This document shows, one piece after another, positions 7,575-16,536 of a stretch of 64,000 nt of DNA. A program made the position numbers and the translations under genes. The stretch spans positions 124,001 through 188,000 of the forward strand of contig NZ_BCQT01000006.1 of assembly GCF_001552215.1 (NCBI RefSeq). Reading direction: 5' to 3'. Under the pieces are notes generated by a model. It was not told the DNA's origin. It ran no database searches and saw nothing but the letters and a program-made list of their open reading frames with translations. Numbering within the stretch: position 1 is the stretch's first letter; each line of letters starts with the position of its first letter. This DNA is from Actinomadura macra NBRC 14102 (GTDB lineage Bacteria > Actinomycetota > Actinomycetes > Streptosporangiales > Streptosporangiaceae).

Positions 7575-10111
7575 CGCGTCTCCTCATCCCCGTTGTCGGA
7601 CGCGAGGCCGCGCCGCCATCCCTGCTGTATCGAAGCCATCAGCGAACGTGCCTCCTCGGGCGAGCGGGCGACGCCCGCCGCCCCGTCCACCCGCGTCGGC
7701 CGCGGCGGTGGCGTCTCGCGGAGCTGCGGCGCCAGGTTCTCCTGACGCACCCTGCGGGGCAGGCCCGCGTAGGTTCCGGCGGAACCGCTCTTCTCGACGT
7801 CGCCGACGGTACTCCGCTCCTGCGGCTCGGCCCGCGGCTCCCCGCCATCCGGTCTCGTGGGTTCCTCCCCGTCCGGCCGTTCCGCCTCGGGCTGCTCGGG
7901 TTCCGCCGCGTCGTCCGACCAGGGGTTCACGAACGGACGCGGCGACGGCGCGGCGGGGGCCTCGCGACGCGGCGCGGGAAGCGGCCACGGGGTCGCGTGC
8001 CCGGTCAGCTGCGGGACGGCGGGCGGCGGCTCCACCGGCTGCGCCGCGAACCGGCCGGCCGGCACGTCGTCGTGCAGCGGCACGACGGTCGTCTCGGGGA
8101 ACGGCGTCGCGTACGCCGCCGGCCTGGCCGCCGGAGGCTCCGCGTCGTCGTCCACCTCCTCGGCCGGCACCACGAGCGCGAGCGGCAGCAGCACGATCGC
8201 GGTGACCCCGCCGTACGGGGAACGCTGGAGCGTGACCGTGACGCCGTGCCGGGCGGCGAGCCGCGCGACGACGAACAGTCCGAGCTGGTCGGTGTCGACC
8301 AGGTCGAACTCCGGCGGCTCGGCGAGCCGCCGGTTGGCCTCGACGAGCCGTTCGGGCCGGACACCGAGACCGCGGTCCTCGATCTCGATCGCGAATCCGG
8401 TGCCGACGCGGTCGGCCATCATCCGCACCTCGGTGCCGGGCGGGGAGAACGACGCCGCGTTCTCCAGCAGCTCCGCCAGCAGATGGACGACGTCGGTCAC
8501 CGCCGCGCCGACCAGCCCGTCCGCGGTGTCGGTGAGCACGTTCACACGCGTGTAGTCCTCGATCTCGGCGACCGCCGCGCGCAGCACGTCCGCGATGTGG
8601 ACGGGCTTCCGCCAGCCGCGCCCCGGCGTGGCACCGGACAGGATGATCAGGCTCTCGGCGTGCCGCCGCATCCGGGTGGTGAGGTGGTCGATCCGGAAGA
8701 GATCGGCGAGATCGTCGGCCTCGGCGCGGCTCTCCAGCCCGTCCAGCATCGTGAGCTGGCGATGCAGCAGCGACTGGTTGCGGCGGGCGATGTTGAGGAA
8801 GATGCGGCTGATGCCCGCGCGCAGCTCGGCCTGGCCGACGGCCGCGTTCACGGCCGTGCGCTGCACGGCGGAGAACGCGTCGGCGAGCCGCGCGATCTCG
8901 GTGGTGCGGCCGGGCTCCAGCGGCGGGACCTCCGCGGCGACGTCCACCGTCTCGTCGCGGCGCAGCCGTTCGACGACGTCCGGCAGCCGCCGCCCGGCCA
9001 GTTCCTCCGCGGCGCCGCGCAGTCCGACCAGCTCGCGGACGAACCCGCGGCCGAAACGCAGCGACAGCAGCACCGACACGAGGATCGCCAGCAGGCCCAG
9101 GCCGCCGACGGCGCCGAGCCGGGTGTAGGCCGCGCGCCCGAGGTCGTCGGCGTGCTCCCCCGCGCGCCTGGAGTTGCCCAACACCATCGCGTTGACCGTC
9201 AACACCAGCGGCTGGGCGGTCGCCTGCCACTCGGCGGCCCGGACCGGGAGCGGGCCGCGCCCGGAGTCGGCGATCCGATCCTCCATCGCGCTGAAGCCCC
9301 GGTAGCGGGCCGACTCGAAGATCTGCCGGGTACCGGTGTCGTAGACGCGCGGATCGAGCAGCGAGCGCTGCTTGGTCCACTGCCAGCGCTGCTCGCCGAC
9401 CATCTCGACGAACAGCCGGTGCTCGGCCGGGGTCATCCGGCCGCCGCCGGCGGACGCGCCGGCGACCAGCGCGTTCTCCCGCTGCATCAACTCCATCGCC
9501 CGCCCGGCGGCGCGGGTCGACAGCGTCCACTGGTAGAGCTCGGAGTCGTCGATGACGACGAGGGCGTCGTACAGCCGATGCATGGCGTCCACCATGGCGC
9601 CGTACCCGTTGATCGCGGCGAGGCGGTCGACGGAGCGGGCATCCACCGAACCGCGCAGCCGCCCGAGCCCGCCGAGCACGCTCAGCACGTCCGCGACGCG
9701 CCGCTCCATCTCCGCGTTGGTGGCGCGGCGCGCGACGTCCGAGGTGGCCTCCCGGCGGAAGAACGCCACCGCCTCGTCCACCTTGGTGCGCTGGGCGGCG
9801 AGCTCGGCGAGCGACGCGGTGCCGGGCCCGCTGAGGTAGGTGGCGGACGCGAGCCGCTCCTTGCCCAGCTCGACCAGGACGCCCTGTCCGCCGGGCGCGA
9901 ACTTGCGGTCGAGCGTGTGGTACCGGCGCTGGGCGAGCGCGTCGCGCCCGGTGACACTCGCGGCGTACCCCCAGAGCGCGACGAGCGAGAGCAGCGGCAC
10001 CAGTAGCAGCGCCGCGACCTTCGAACGGATCGACGACTGCCGCGGACGGCGGACGGCGGTCCTGACCGGGGGATCCGGGGGGAGGTCCCCCCGAGGCTGA
10101 TCGATTTTCAT
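7571..10111 (-). CDS. cvnA: CvnA-type histidine kinase (conservon 1)
   Basis: An 846-residue sensor kinase that heads the first conservon. A short basic cytoplasmic N terminus is followed by a transmembrane helix (~residues 31-51), a NIT-like sensor region, a second helix near 335-358, and the kinase core: DHLTTRMRRHAE near 478, N-box LLAELLENAASF near 547, DRGLGVRPE near 579. A long Pro/Glu-rich C-terminal tail ends in an arginine-containing segment (EEARSLMASIQQGWRRG) that is also present at the end of the second kinase, so it may be a docking motif. ATG 10111 is preceded by GAGGT. It diverges from the chelatase gene. Confidence 0.93.
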   Translation of the reverse strand: MKIDQPRGDLPPDPPVRTAVRRPRQSSIRSKVAALLLVPLLSLVALWGYAASVTGRDALAQRRYHTLDRKFAPGGQGVLVELGKERLASATYLSGPGTASLAELAAQRTKVDEAVAFFRREATSDVARRATNAEMERRVADVLSVLGGLGRLRGSVDARSVDRLAAINGYGAMVDAMHRLYDALVVIDDSELYQWTLSTRAAGRAMELMQRENALVAGASAGGGRMTPAEHRLFVEMVGEQRWQWTKQRSLLDPRVYDTGTRQIFESARYRGFSAMEDRIADSGRGPLPVRAAEWQATAQPLVLTVNAMVLGNSRRAGEHADDLGRAAYTRLGAVGGLGLLAILVSVLLSLRFGRGFVRELVGLRGAAEELAGRRLPDVVERLRRDETVDVAAEVPPLEPGRTTEIARLADAFSAVQRTAVNAAVGQAELRAGISRIFLNIARRNQSLLHRQLTMLDGLESRAEADDLADLFRIDHLTTRMRRHAESLIILSGATPGRGWRKPVHIADVLRAAVAEIEDYTRVNVLTDTADGLVGAAVTDVVHLLAELLENAASFSPPGTEVRMMADRVGTGFAIEIEDRGLGVRPERLVEANRRLAEPPEFDLVDTDQLGLFVVARLAARHGVTVTLQRSPYGGVTAIVLLPLALVVPAEEVDDDAEPPAARPAAYATPFPETTVVPLHDDVPAGRFAAQPVEPPPAVPQLTGHATPWPLPAPRREAPAAPSPRPFVNPWSDDAAEPEQPEAERPDGEEPTRPDGGEPRAEPQERSTVGDVEKSGSAGTYAGLPRRVRQENLAPQLRETPPPRPTRVDGAAGVARSPEEARSLMASIQQGWRRGLASDNGDEETR

Positions 10112-10515
10112 GGGACCTCGGACGTTCCGGGGCGCAGGTTCTTGCGATCATAAAGGCGCACCTTGTCGGCACCGCAACCCCTTCGGCCCCTTTCATGCGC
10201 AATGCCGTTATTTACTCGATCATGGGGGTACCGCCGCTTACCGCACCCACCCCACGAGGGCCCGTCCGGAATGAGATAACGGCAAATCTGGACAAGATAG
10301 TTCATTTCCCCCTGTTCCTCGGGGTGGAATGCGCCATACTCTGCTGCTTCACTCTGAAGCTCCGCTCACCGTCCGCCGGCGACACGGAAGGGAGATCGAC
10401 GATCTATACAGGCAGTGACAGAGACGGGAACGAAGGCGCGCCAGACGCGCCCCGAAGCCAGTCCAGCCAGGGCGGGAGGCCGACTCCCGGCCCCGGGGGC
10501 GTTACGATTCCCGCC
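10112..10515. other. 404-bp divergent intergenic region
   Basis: No gene seen. It must hold the conservon promoter (leftward) and the chelatase promoter (rightward). Positions ~10195-10350 are clearly more A+T-rich than the surroundings (for example AACGGCAAATCTGGACAAG and TAGTTCATTT). I cannot assign -35/-10 elements with confidence. Confidence 0.5.
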
Positions 10516-11361
10516 GTGAGTTCCGAAAGCCAGGCATCCGAGGCACTTCCGTCCCGACGCCGCCGCACCCCCCGCGGCGGACGCCATCGCGGCGACGAGT
10601 CCTTCCTGCTTCCCCCCGGATCCCCCACGCTGGTCCTCGCCGTCCCCGGCCCCGCCCGACGGGCCGGAACCGAGATCGCCATCGAACTCGCCCGCCTCGT
10701 CGAGATCGAGCACACCGGCCAGCCCGCCTACGTCGGACACTTGGAGGGCAACGAGGCCAGCCTGCCCGCCGTCCTGGCCGCGCTCCGCCAGGAACGCCCG
10801 GACGAGCCCGCGGCCGTTGTCGTCCCGCTCTCCACCGGCCCCGACCCGGCACTGGAAGGCGCCGTCCGCGACGCCGTGGCCGCCGCCCCCGTGCACGCCG
10901 TCGCCGCCGACCCCCTCGGCCCCCACCCCCTCATCGCCGAAGCGCTCCACGACCGCCTCGCCGACGCCGGCCTCGCCCGCGCCGACCGGATCAGAATGAT
11001 GACAATGGTCACCGGCGCCTCCGGCTTCGTCGTCGGCACCCCCGGAGACGCCACAGCCGTCCGCCAAGCCGAGGTGACCAGCGTGCTCCTCGCCTCCCGC
11101 CTGGCGGCCCCCGTCTTCACCGCCCCCCTGGCCGACGAGGCCGCCATCAAGGCGGCGGCAAACCAGCTCCGCGCCTCCGGCGCCGCCTCCGTGGCCATCG
11201 CCCCCCATCTCATCGGCCCGGAACCCGAATGGGGGCACGTCGCCCCCGCGGCCGCCGCCATCGGCGCCGCCCACGCCGCCCCCCTCGGCGCCCACCCGGC
11301 CCTGGCCCGCCTGGCCGCCCTCCGCTACGTAGAAGCCCTCGCCACAGCCCTGGCTGATTGA
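10516..11361 (+). CDS. CbiX-like sirohydrochlorin/cobalt chelatase family protein
   Basis: A 281-residue protein of the CbiX/SirB chelatase family, which inserts Co or Fe into sirohydrochlorin. After a basic, Arg-rich ~30-residue N terminus, the repeat-like core reads LVLAVPGPARR, then VGHLEGNEASLPAVLAAL, then VVVPLSTGPDPALEGAV, echoing the typical GHG...F.E...P strand-loop pattern of the family. The canonical GHGS histidine is replaced here (VPGPARR), so metal insertion is not assured. The GTG at 10516 is chosen because the upstream part of the ORF is not protein-like. A family-A repeat begins directly after the stop. Confidence 0.7.
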   Translation: MSSESQASEALPSRRRRTPRGGRHRGDESFLLPPGSPTLVLAVPGPARRAGTEIAIELARLVEIEHTGQPAYVGHLEGNEASLPAVLAALRQERPDEPAAVVVPLSTGPDPALEGAVRDAVAAAPVHAVAADPLGPHPLIAEALHDRLADAGLARADRIRMMTMVTGASGFVVGTPGDATAVRQAEVTSVLLASRLAAPVFTAPLADEAAIKAAANQLRASGAASVAIAPHLIGPEPEWGHVAPAAAAIGAAHAAPLGAHPALARLAALRYVEALATALAD

Positions 11362-11362
11362 T

Positions 11363-11541
11363 TTTGGGGGGCGACCCCCAATCCCCCCCGGCTGCGCGGC
11401 TCGCCACCTCCTCACTCGCTGGCGCTCGCTCCGGGGGCGCGGCGCGCCGGGCATGCCCGCTGCGCTCGCTGGCGCTCGCTCCGCGTGCCTGTCCCGTAAC
11501 CGGCGGCTGAGGCTCAACCTGCCGAGGTGCGGTTCAGGCCA
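11363..11541 (+). repeat. dispersed repeat family A, copy 1
   Basis: About 180 bp that recur as a close inverted copy at 16537-16713. It opens with a terminator-like hairpin (TTGGGGG-GCGA-CCCCCAA, 11364-11381). It carries the 16-mer CTCGCTGGCGCTCGCT twice, 50 bp apart (11415 and 11465), with the palindrome CGGGCATGCCCG between, and ends near GGCTGAGGCTCAACCT. It lies immediately 3' of the chelatase gene. No ORF with coding character was found in it. Confidence 0.8.
11364..11381 (+). terminator. GNRA-loop hairpin after the chelatase gene
   Basis: 7-bp stem TTGGGGG/CCCCCAA closed by a GCGA tetraloop, starting three bases after the TGA stop. It forms the leading end of repeat A copy 1. Confidence 0.5.
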
Positions 11542-11594
11542 GCAGCTGAGGTTCGATCCTGCCGGGGGCCTGGGAGGCCGGGTGATGTTCTGGG

Positions 11595-12497
11595 TCAGGA
11601 AGTGAGTTGCTGGATCAGTGGGCCCATCTGCTCGCCCATGTTCTTGTAGACCGTCAGCGGCGCGGTGGCGTTGACGGCGGACCAGTTGTCTCGGACGTCC
11701 TCGGCCGACAGAGTGACCCTCTGGCCGTAGCCGGGGCCCTCCGCCACGAAGATCTTCGCGATCCGGCCGCCGCCGACGGTGTAGACCTCGCCGGAGTCCT
11801 CGTTGTCCTCGTGGACGAGGTAGGCGACCAGCGGGGTGACCTGCTCGACGCCGAGCTTGGCAGCGAAGTCGGCGGGCAGGAGGTCCTCGGTCATCCGGGT
11901 CCAGGCGATGGGGGCGATGGCGTTGACCCTGATGCCGTACTTGGCACCTTCCTGCGCGAGGGTCTTGGTGAACCCGACCAGGCCCATCTTGGCCGTGGCG
12001 TAGTTCACCTGTCCGAAATTGCCGAACAGCCCCGCGGGGGACGACGTGTTGACGACACGACCGTAACCCTGCTCGCGCAGGTGCGGCCAGGCGGCACTGG
12101 AGACCAGGAACGAACCTCGCACATGGACGGCGATGACCGCGTCGAATTCGTCGGCCGTCATGTTCTTGAATGACCGATCGCGCAGGATACCCGCGTTGTT
12201 GACAACGATATCGACTTTGCCGAACGCGTCCAGGGCGGTCTGGACGATCGCCCGAGCACCCTCGGGCGTCGCGACGTTGTCGGGGTTGGCGACGGCCTCG
12301 CCGCCGGCCTTGGTGATCTCGTCCACGACCTGCTGCGCCGGTCCGGCGGACGCGCCGGTGCCGGACCGGTCGCCGCCGAGGTCGTTCACGACCACACGCG
12401 CGCCGCGGGCGGCGAGTTCCAGTGCGTGCCGGCGGCCGAGGCCGTGGCCAGCCCCGGTCACGATCGCGACCCGTCCGTCGTAGCGCAGTTCCGACAT
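11595..12497 (-). CDS. SDR family oxidoreductase (3-hydroxyacyl-CoA dehydrogenase-like)
   Basis: A 300-residue NAD(P)-dependent short-chain dehydrogenase. Motifs: cofactor loop TGAGHGLG at residues 14-21, NDLGGDRSGTG after strand 2, NNAG at 100-103, and catalytic Ser152/153, Tyr166 and Lys170 (YATAK). The insertion GGDRSGTGASAGPAQQV and the long C-terminal part resemble the dehydrogenase domain of peroxisomal multifunctional enzyme type 2 (MaoC-type beta-oxidation), so a hydroxyacyl-CoA or steroid substrate is likely but unproven. ATG 12497 has a GAGGAG seven bases upstream. A perfect 7-7 inverted repeat lies 37 bp upstream, a likely operator. It diverges from the DapB-like gene. Confidence 0.9.
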   Translation of the reverse strand: MSELRYDGRVAIVTGAGHGLGRRHALELAARGARVVVNDLGGDRSGTGASAGPAQQVVDEITKAGGEAVANPDNVATPEGARAIVQTALDAFGKVDIVVNNAGILRDRSFKNMTADEFDAVIAVHVRGSFLVSSAAWPHLREQGYGRVVNTSSPAGLFGNFGQVNYATAKMGLVGFTKTLAQEGAKYGIRVNAIAPIAWTRMTEDLLPADFAAKLGVEQVTPLVAYLVHEDNEDSGEVYTVGGGRIAKIFVAEGPGYGQRVTLSAEDVRDNWSAVNATAPLTVYKNMGEQMGPLIQQLTS

Positions 12498-12533
12498 CCC
12501 TGTCTCCTCACCCATCGCACCGACTAAGCCCCA

Positions 12534-12553
12534 GGTAACCACTTCGGGTTACC
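12534..12553. promoter_or_regulatory. inverted repeat in the SDR promoter region
   Basis: GGTAACC-acttcg-GGTTACC, perfect 7-bp arms with a 6-bp spacer, 37 bp upstream of the SDR start codon. The size and spacing suit a dimeric repressor (TetR/GntR class). No regulator gene is adjacent. Confidence 0.45.
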
Positions 12554-12646
12554 CAGTGGTATCACCTAACCGAATCCCGCTCGGCCGCGCCCCCCGCCGG
12601 GCGGGTTGCGCGTTTCCCCGGCGCACGCTGCGGCTTCCCGGAAAGT

Positions 12647-12662
12647 TGCGGCAAATGCCGCA
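12647..12662. promoter_or_regulatory. inverted repeat upstream of the DapB-like gene
   Basis: TGCGGC-aaat-GCCGCA, perfect 6-bp arms, 81 bp upstream of the chosen start of the DapB-like gene. It is a second candidate operator in the same divergent region. Confidence 0.35.
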
Positions 12663-12742
12663 TTTCACCGTCAATCCGCGTAGTGTCCACACTCATCGCG
12701 GTATCCCCCGCCGCTGCGATGGAGCACGGAGGTCCGGTCTCG

Positions 12743-13825
12743 ATGAGCCCTGCCGACGCGATCCCACCAAGCCCTCGTCCGTACCGTGTCGTGCAGTGGG
12801 CGACCGGAGCGTTCGGGCGCCGCGTGATCCGGGGCGTCCTGGACCATCCCGGCCTGGAACTGGCCGGCGTCTGGGTCCACACCGCCTGCAAGGACGGCAT
12901 GGACGCCGGCACGCTCGCCGGGCGCGAGCCCGCCGGGGTGACCGCCACCCGCGAACTGGCGTGCGTCCTCGACCTGGACGCCGACTGCGTCGTCTACGCG
13001 CCCGGCCCCACCGGCGACCCGTACGCCGACCTCGACACGGTCTGCGCCCTGCTGTCGTCCGGAAAGAACGTCATCTCGATGAACGGGCTGGTCTATCCGC
13101 AGGCGCACGACCCGTTCGTGGCGAACGAGTTGGAGCAGGCCTGCAAACGCGGTGGCGTGTCCGTGCACGGCAGCGGGATCAACCGCGGCTTCATGGCGGA
13201 CGTGCTGCCGCTCATGCTGTCGCGGCTGTCCCGGCGGATCAACCACGTCTACGCGCGGGAGTGCACCGACCTTGCCCGGCATCCGTCGTGGCCACTCGTC
13301 CACGACATGATCGGGTTCGGCCGGGACGAGGAGTCCTACCTGTGCGGGCTGCGTCCCGCCCGCAGCGCCATGCGGGCGCTGTACTCCGAGAGCCTGCACC
13401 TGATGGCCGCGGGACTGCGCGTGGACGTGGACGAGGTGGACGTGGACGTCGATCACCGCCTCGCCGGTACCGACCTGCCGATCGCGGCGGGCATGATCCC
13501 CCGTGGCACCGTCGCCGCCGCGCGCTGGACGTGCAACGCCCTCGCCGGCGGCCGCCCGGTGATCACGATCGAGGCGATCCACAAGGCGGACGCGTCGCGG
13601 ACGCCCGACTGGGGCGAGCCCGGCTATGCGATCCGGATCTGCGGCCACCCGTCCCTCACGCTGACGACCGGCGAGGACTGGATCACCGACCCGCTGTCGG
13701 CCGCGGCGGCGCACGTCCTCAACTCGATCCCGGTGGTCTGCTCCGCCGAGCCCGGCATCCGCACCTATCTGGACCTGCCGCTCGTCAGCGGCCGCATGGA
13801 CCTCGGCCAGCAGGACGGCGACTGA
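12743..13825 (+). CDS. DapB-like NAD(P)-dependent dehydrogenase
   Basis: A 360-residue protein of the dihydrodipicolinate-reductase-like/diaminopentanoate dehydrogenase-like group common in actinobacteria. The Rossmann start reads YRVVQWATGAFGRRVIRGVL, where GxxGxxG is present as ATGAFGRR. Then come VVYAPGPTGDPYADLDTVCALLSSGKNVISMNG (cofactor and substrate side) and HGSGINRGFMADVLPLMLS. Members seen in mycobacteria sit in lipid or steroid metabolism neighbourhoods, which would suit the divergent SDR, but the substrate is unknown. It is not DapB of lysine synthesis, which is ~245 residues. ATG 12743 is preferred over upstream ATGs because GGAGG lies ten bases before it. Confidence 0.82.
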   Translation: MSPADAIPPSPRPYRVVQWATGAFGRRVIRGVLDHPGLELAGVWVHTACKDGMDAGTLAGREPAGVTATRELACVLDLDADCVVYAPGPTGDPYADLDTVCALLSSGKNVISMNGLVYPQAHDPFVANELEQACKRGGVSVHGSGINRGFMADVLPLMLSRLSRRINHVYARECTDLARHPSWPLVHDMIGFGRDEESYLCGLRPARSAMRALYSESLHLMAAGLRVDVDEVDVDVDHRLAGTDLPIAAGMIPRGTVAAARWTCNALAGGRPVITIEAIHKADASRTPDWGEPGYAIRICGHPSLTLTTGEDWITDPLSAAAAHVLNSIPVVCSAEPGIRTYLDLPLVSGRMDLGQQDGD

Positions 13826-13832
13826 GCCGCGG

Positions 13833-14495
13833 TCAGGGACGGGTCTGCTCCAGCGCCGGCTCCGCGGCGTGCGCTTCGGTCTCCTCCCGCGCTTCACGCC
13901 GGTGCTTGCGGACGCTCCACACGGCGATGGCGACGACCGCGGCCACCGCGAGCCCGATCGCCAGGCCGCGCCCCGCGAGCTTGGCGGCGTGGTCGAACGC
14001 CTCGCCCGCGAAGTAGCCGCCGAGCGTGAAGGTCAGCACCCAGGCGAGGCCGCCGATCACGTTGAACAGCAGGAACTTCGGGTACGGCAGCCGCGCGCTG
14101 CCGACGAGCGCGGGCATCAGCGCCCGCAGCAGTGCGGTGAACCGCCCGATGAACACGGCGAACGCGCCCCGGCGGCGGATCAGGTCCTGTGCTTTGCCGA
14201 CCTTGGCCTGGTGCTTGCTCATCGCCCGGGTCTCCAGCAGCCGCGTCCCGTACCTGCGGCCGATCTCGTAGCCGACCGAGTCGCCCGCGACGGCCGCCAC
14301 CACCGAGATGATCAGCAGCAGCGGCAGCGAGAGCGTGTCCTGACTGGCGAGGACGCCGCCGACCACGATCGCGGTCTCGCCGGGGAAGACGAACCCGAAG
14401 AACAGCGCCGCCTCGGCGAACACCAGAGCGGCGATGATCAGATAGATCAGAGCCGGTGGCAGCCCGTCCACCAGGGCGTTGAAGTTCTCCAGCAT
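13833..14495 (-). CDS. DedA family membrane protein
   Basis: A 220-residue polytopic membrane protein of the DedA (SNARE-associated/VTT) family, implicated in undecaprenyl-phosphate and phospholipid recycling. The signature FFGFVFPGETAIVVGGVLA follows the first helix, then AAVAGDSVGYEIGRRYG and the re-entrant GRFTALLRALMPALVGSARLPYPKFL. A final helix precedes a charged Arg/Glu tail. The start ATG 14495 has GGGAGA upstream. It converges on the DapB-like gene with only 7 bp between. Confidence 0.92.
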   Translation of the reverse strand: MLENFNALVDGLPPALIYLIIAALVFAEAALFFGFVFPGETAIVVGGVLASQDTLSLPLLLIISVVAAVAGDSVGYEIGRRYGTRLLETRAMSKHQAKVGKAQDLIRRRGAFAVFIGRFTALLRALMPALVGSARLPYPKFLLFNVIGGLAWVLTFTLGGYFAGEAFDHAAKLAGRGLAIGLAVAAVVAIAVWSVRKHRREAREETEAHAAEPALEQTRP

Positions 14496-14642
14496 GTGTC
14501 TCCCGCCACGTGTCGCCGCCTGATCGGGCTCGTTCGCCAAAGCTACAGACGGTCATCGTAGCTGCGGGGTTCCCGCACTGGATCCACCGAACGGACGACC
14601 ATCGGGTGACGCCTGGACGACCTGAGGAGGAGCCCGTTCGGG

Positions 14643-15623
14643 TCAGCCCATGCTGAGGAGGACCAGCGCGGCCCCCGCCAGCAGCAACGCGACCCCGGCG
14701 TAGGCCAGCATCCCTCCGAGCCGCCACGAGAACCCTCTGGAATGCGCTGCCGGGGCAAGTCCGGGCCTGGTCATCGTTGTGGACTCGTCCCCCGCTATGG
14801 CGAGAAGGAGCCTCTCCGCCACGTCCGCCGGCATGCGGCGCGCCGGGTCCTTGACGAGCAGCCCTTCCAGCACAGGACGCAGGGGTCCGGCGTCCGGTGG
14901 GACGAACGGCTCCTCGTTGAGCACGGCCCCGAGCACCGCCACCGGATCGTCCCGCTGGAAAGGCGCGCGGCCCGTCACCGTGGCCAGCAGCGTCACACCC
15001 AGAGCCCACAGGTCCGACGCCGGCACCGCGGGCTCCCCCTGGATCCGCTCGGGTGCGATGTAGGCGGGCGACCCCGGCAGCATCCCCGTCTGGGTCAGGC
15101 TCGCGTCCCCTTCGATGACGGCGATCCCGAAGTCGGTGAGGACCGCCCGGTCGTCCCGCGCGAGCAGCACGTTCCCCGGCTTGACGTCCCGGTGCAGGAT
15201 CCCGGCCGCGTGCGCGGCGCCCAGCGCCCCCGCGAGCCGGGCCCCGATCCGCGCGGCCCGCTCGACCGCGAGCGGGCCGTCCTGGCTGATCACCTCCCGC
15301 AAGGACCGCGCCGGGACGAGTTCCATCACCACCCAGGGCCGTCCGTCCTCCTCCACGACGTCGAACACCGTGACCACGCCCGGATGCGACAGCCGGGCCG
15401 CCGACCGCGCCTCCCGGATCGCCCGCCGGGGCAGGACGAGGCGCCCGTCCTCGTCCATCCCCGGCGGGGCGACGATCTCCTTGACCGCCACGTCACGCTC
15501 CAGCACGAAGTCCCGCGCGCGCCACACGACGCCCATGCCGCCTCGGCCGACCTCCTCCACCAGCCGGTATCGGCCAACGACCGTCCGTCCCGCGCCGGAG
15601 ACGCCAGGCACTTCTCCCACCAT
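14643..15623 (-). CDS. membrane-anchored Ser/Thr protein kinase
   Basis: A 326-residue Hanks-type (PknB-like) kinase. Glycine loop GRGGMGVVW (residues 26-34), invariant Lys48 in AVKEI, HRDVKPGN with His144 and Asp146, DFGIAV activation segment and APERI. The catalytic domain ends near residue 265. A single C-terminal transmembrane helix (AYAGVALLLAGAALVLL) follows, with only two or three residues outside, so there is no PASTA or sensor domain. ATG 15623 is adopted; GTG 15626 is directly upstream. The substrate is unknown; the divergent AIM24 gene is the nearest neighbour. Confidence 0.92.
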   Translation of the reverse strand: MVGEVPGVSGAGRTVVGRYRLVEEVGRGGMGVVWRARDFVLERDVAVKEIVAPPGMDEDGRLVLPRRAIREARSAARLSHPGVVTVFDVVEEDGRPWVVMELVPARSLREVISQDGPLAVERAARIGARLAGALGAAHAAGILHRDVKPGNVLLARDDRAVLTDFGIAVIEGDASLTQTGMLPGSPAYIAPERIQGEPAVPASDLWALGVTLLATVTGRAPFQRDDPVAVLGAVLNEEPFVPPDAGPLRPVLEGLLVKDPARRMPADVAERLLLAIAGDESTTMTRPGLAPAAHSRGFSWRLGGMLAYAGVALLLAGAALVLLSMG

Positions 15624-15759
15624 CACACCCGTTGTTCGTCACGAGGGGCGCCACGGATTGCCTCGAAGACGGGGAAGTTCAGAACCGGTCGCATCCCGTC
15701 GTTATGCTGGCGCACCTCCAGAAAGATCCCCACGACAGGACATGAGAGGCCACCCGACC

Positions 15760-16431
15760 ATGCGCAGCCAGTTCTTCGGAAACATCGACCAGGGCCAGCA
15801 GTTGCCCGGTCACTTCGCGCTCCAGAACTCCAAGATGCTCCGAGTCCACCTCAACGGAGACGTCCTGGCCCGGCAGGGTTCCATGGTGGCCTTCCAGGGC
15901 CAGATGGACTTCGACTACGAGGGCGCCGGCGGTATCGGCAAGTTCATGAAGAAGGCCCTGACGGGCGAGGGCGTCCCCCTCATGCGCGTCAAGGGCCAGG
16001 GCCTGCTGTTCGTCGCCAACGACGCCGACGACATCCACCTGTTCTACCTGGAGAACGAGGGCCTCACCGTCAACGGCAAGAACATCCTCGCCTACGACTC
16101 GACCCTCCAGTCGGACATCCAGCGAGTCCAGGGCGCGGGCATCGCCGCGGGCGGCCTGTTCAACACCACCCTCCAGGGCACCGGCTGGGTCGCGCTCACC
16201 ACGCACGGCACCCCGGTCATGCTCGACTGCGGCCGCGCCCCCACCTTCGCGGACGGCCAGTCCGCCGTCGCGTGGAGCACCAGCCTCCAGGTAGGCGTCA
16301 ACCGCACCTTCAAGGCCGGCGCCCTCATCGGACGCGGCAGCGGTGAAGCGATGCAGCTGGCCTACCAGGGCCAGGGCTTCGTCCTGATCCAGGCCAGCGA
16401 AGGCCCCACGGTCCCCACGCACAGCCACTGA
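15760..16431 (+). CDS. AIM24 family protein
   Basis: A 223-residue AIM24/TIGR00266-like protein, a beta-rich fold related to tubby-like and C-terminal DUF families with no settled bacterial function. Typical segments: MLRVHLNGDVLARQGSMVAF, a GEGVPLMRVKGQGLLFVAN strand pair and GTGWVALTTHGTPVML. The start at 15760 has GAGAGG ten bases upstream; an in-frame ATG at 15742 is an alternative. A GC-rich hairpin and the inverted repeat A copy 2 follow it. Confidence 0.88.
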   Translation: MRSQFFGNIDQGQQLPGHFALQNSKMLRVHLNGDVLARQGSMVAFQGQMDFDYEGAGGIGKFMKKALTGEGVPLMRVKGQGLLFVANDADDIHLFYLENEGLTVNGKNILAYDSTLQSDIQRVQGAGIAAGGLFNTTLQGTGWVALTTHGTPVMLDCGRAPTFADGQSAVAWSTSLQVGVNRTFKAGALIGRGSGEAMQLAYQGQGFVLIQASEGPTVPTHSH

Positions 16432-16456
16432 TGTCATCTGGGGCCCAGCCCCCCAT

Positions 16457-16488
16457 CCCCCCGGCCCCGCGGCCCCGCGGCCGGGGGG
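16457..16488 (+). terminator. GC-rich hairpin after AIM24
   Basis: 10-bp stem CCCCCCGGCC/GGCCGGGGGG with a 12-nt loop followed by CAAAAT, 25 bp after the AIM24 stop. Confidence 0.55.
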
Positions 16489-16536
16489 CAAAATCCACCA
16501 AGCCCGACCCCCGCACGACACAAAGCCCACCCGACG

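Noticed and set aside
7584..10202. Long open frame on the same strand as the conservon 1 kinase, in another frame
   Set aside because: Composition is almost entirely Arg, Ala, Gly and Pro, with no motif. The kinase frame has clear HATPase motifs.
14643..16431. Kinase-AIM24 as a two-gene signalling operon
   Set aside because: The genes are divergent, not co-transcribed, and nothing in AIM24 looks like a docking or phosphorylation motif.
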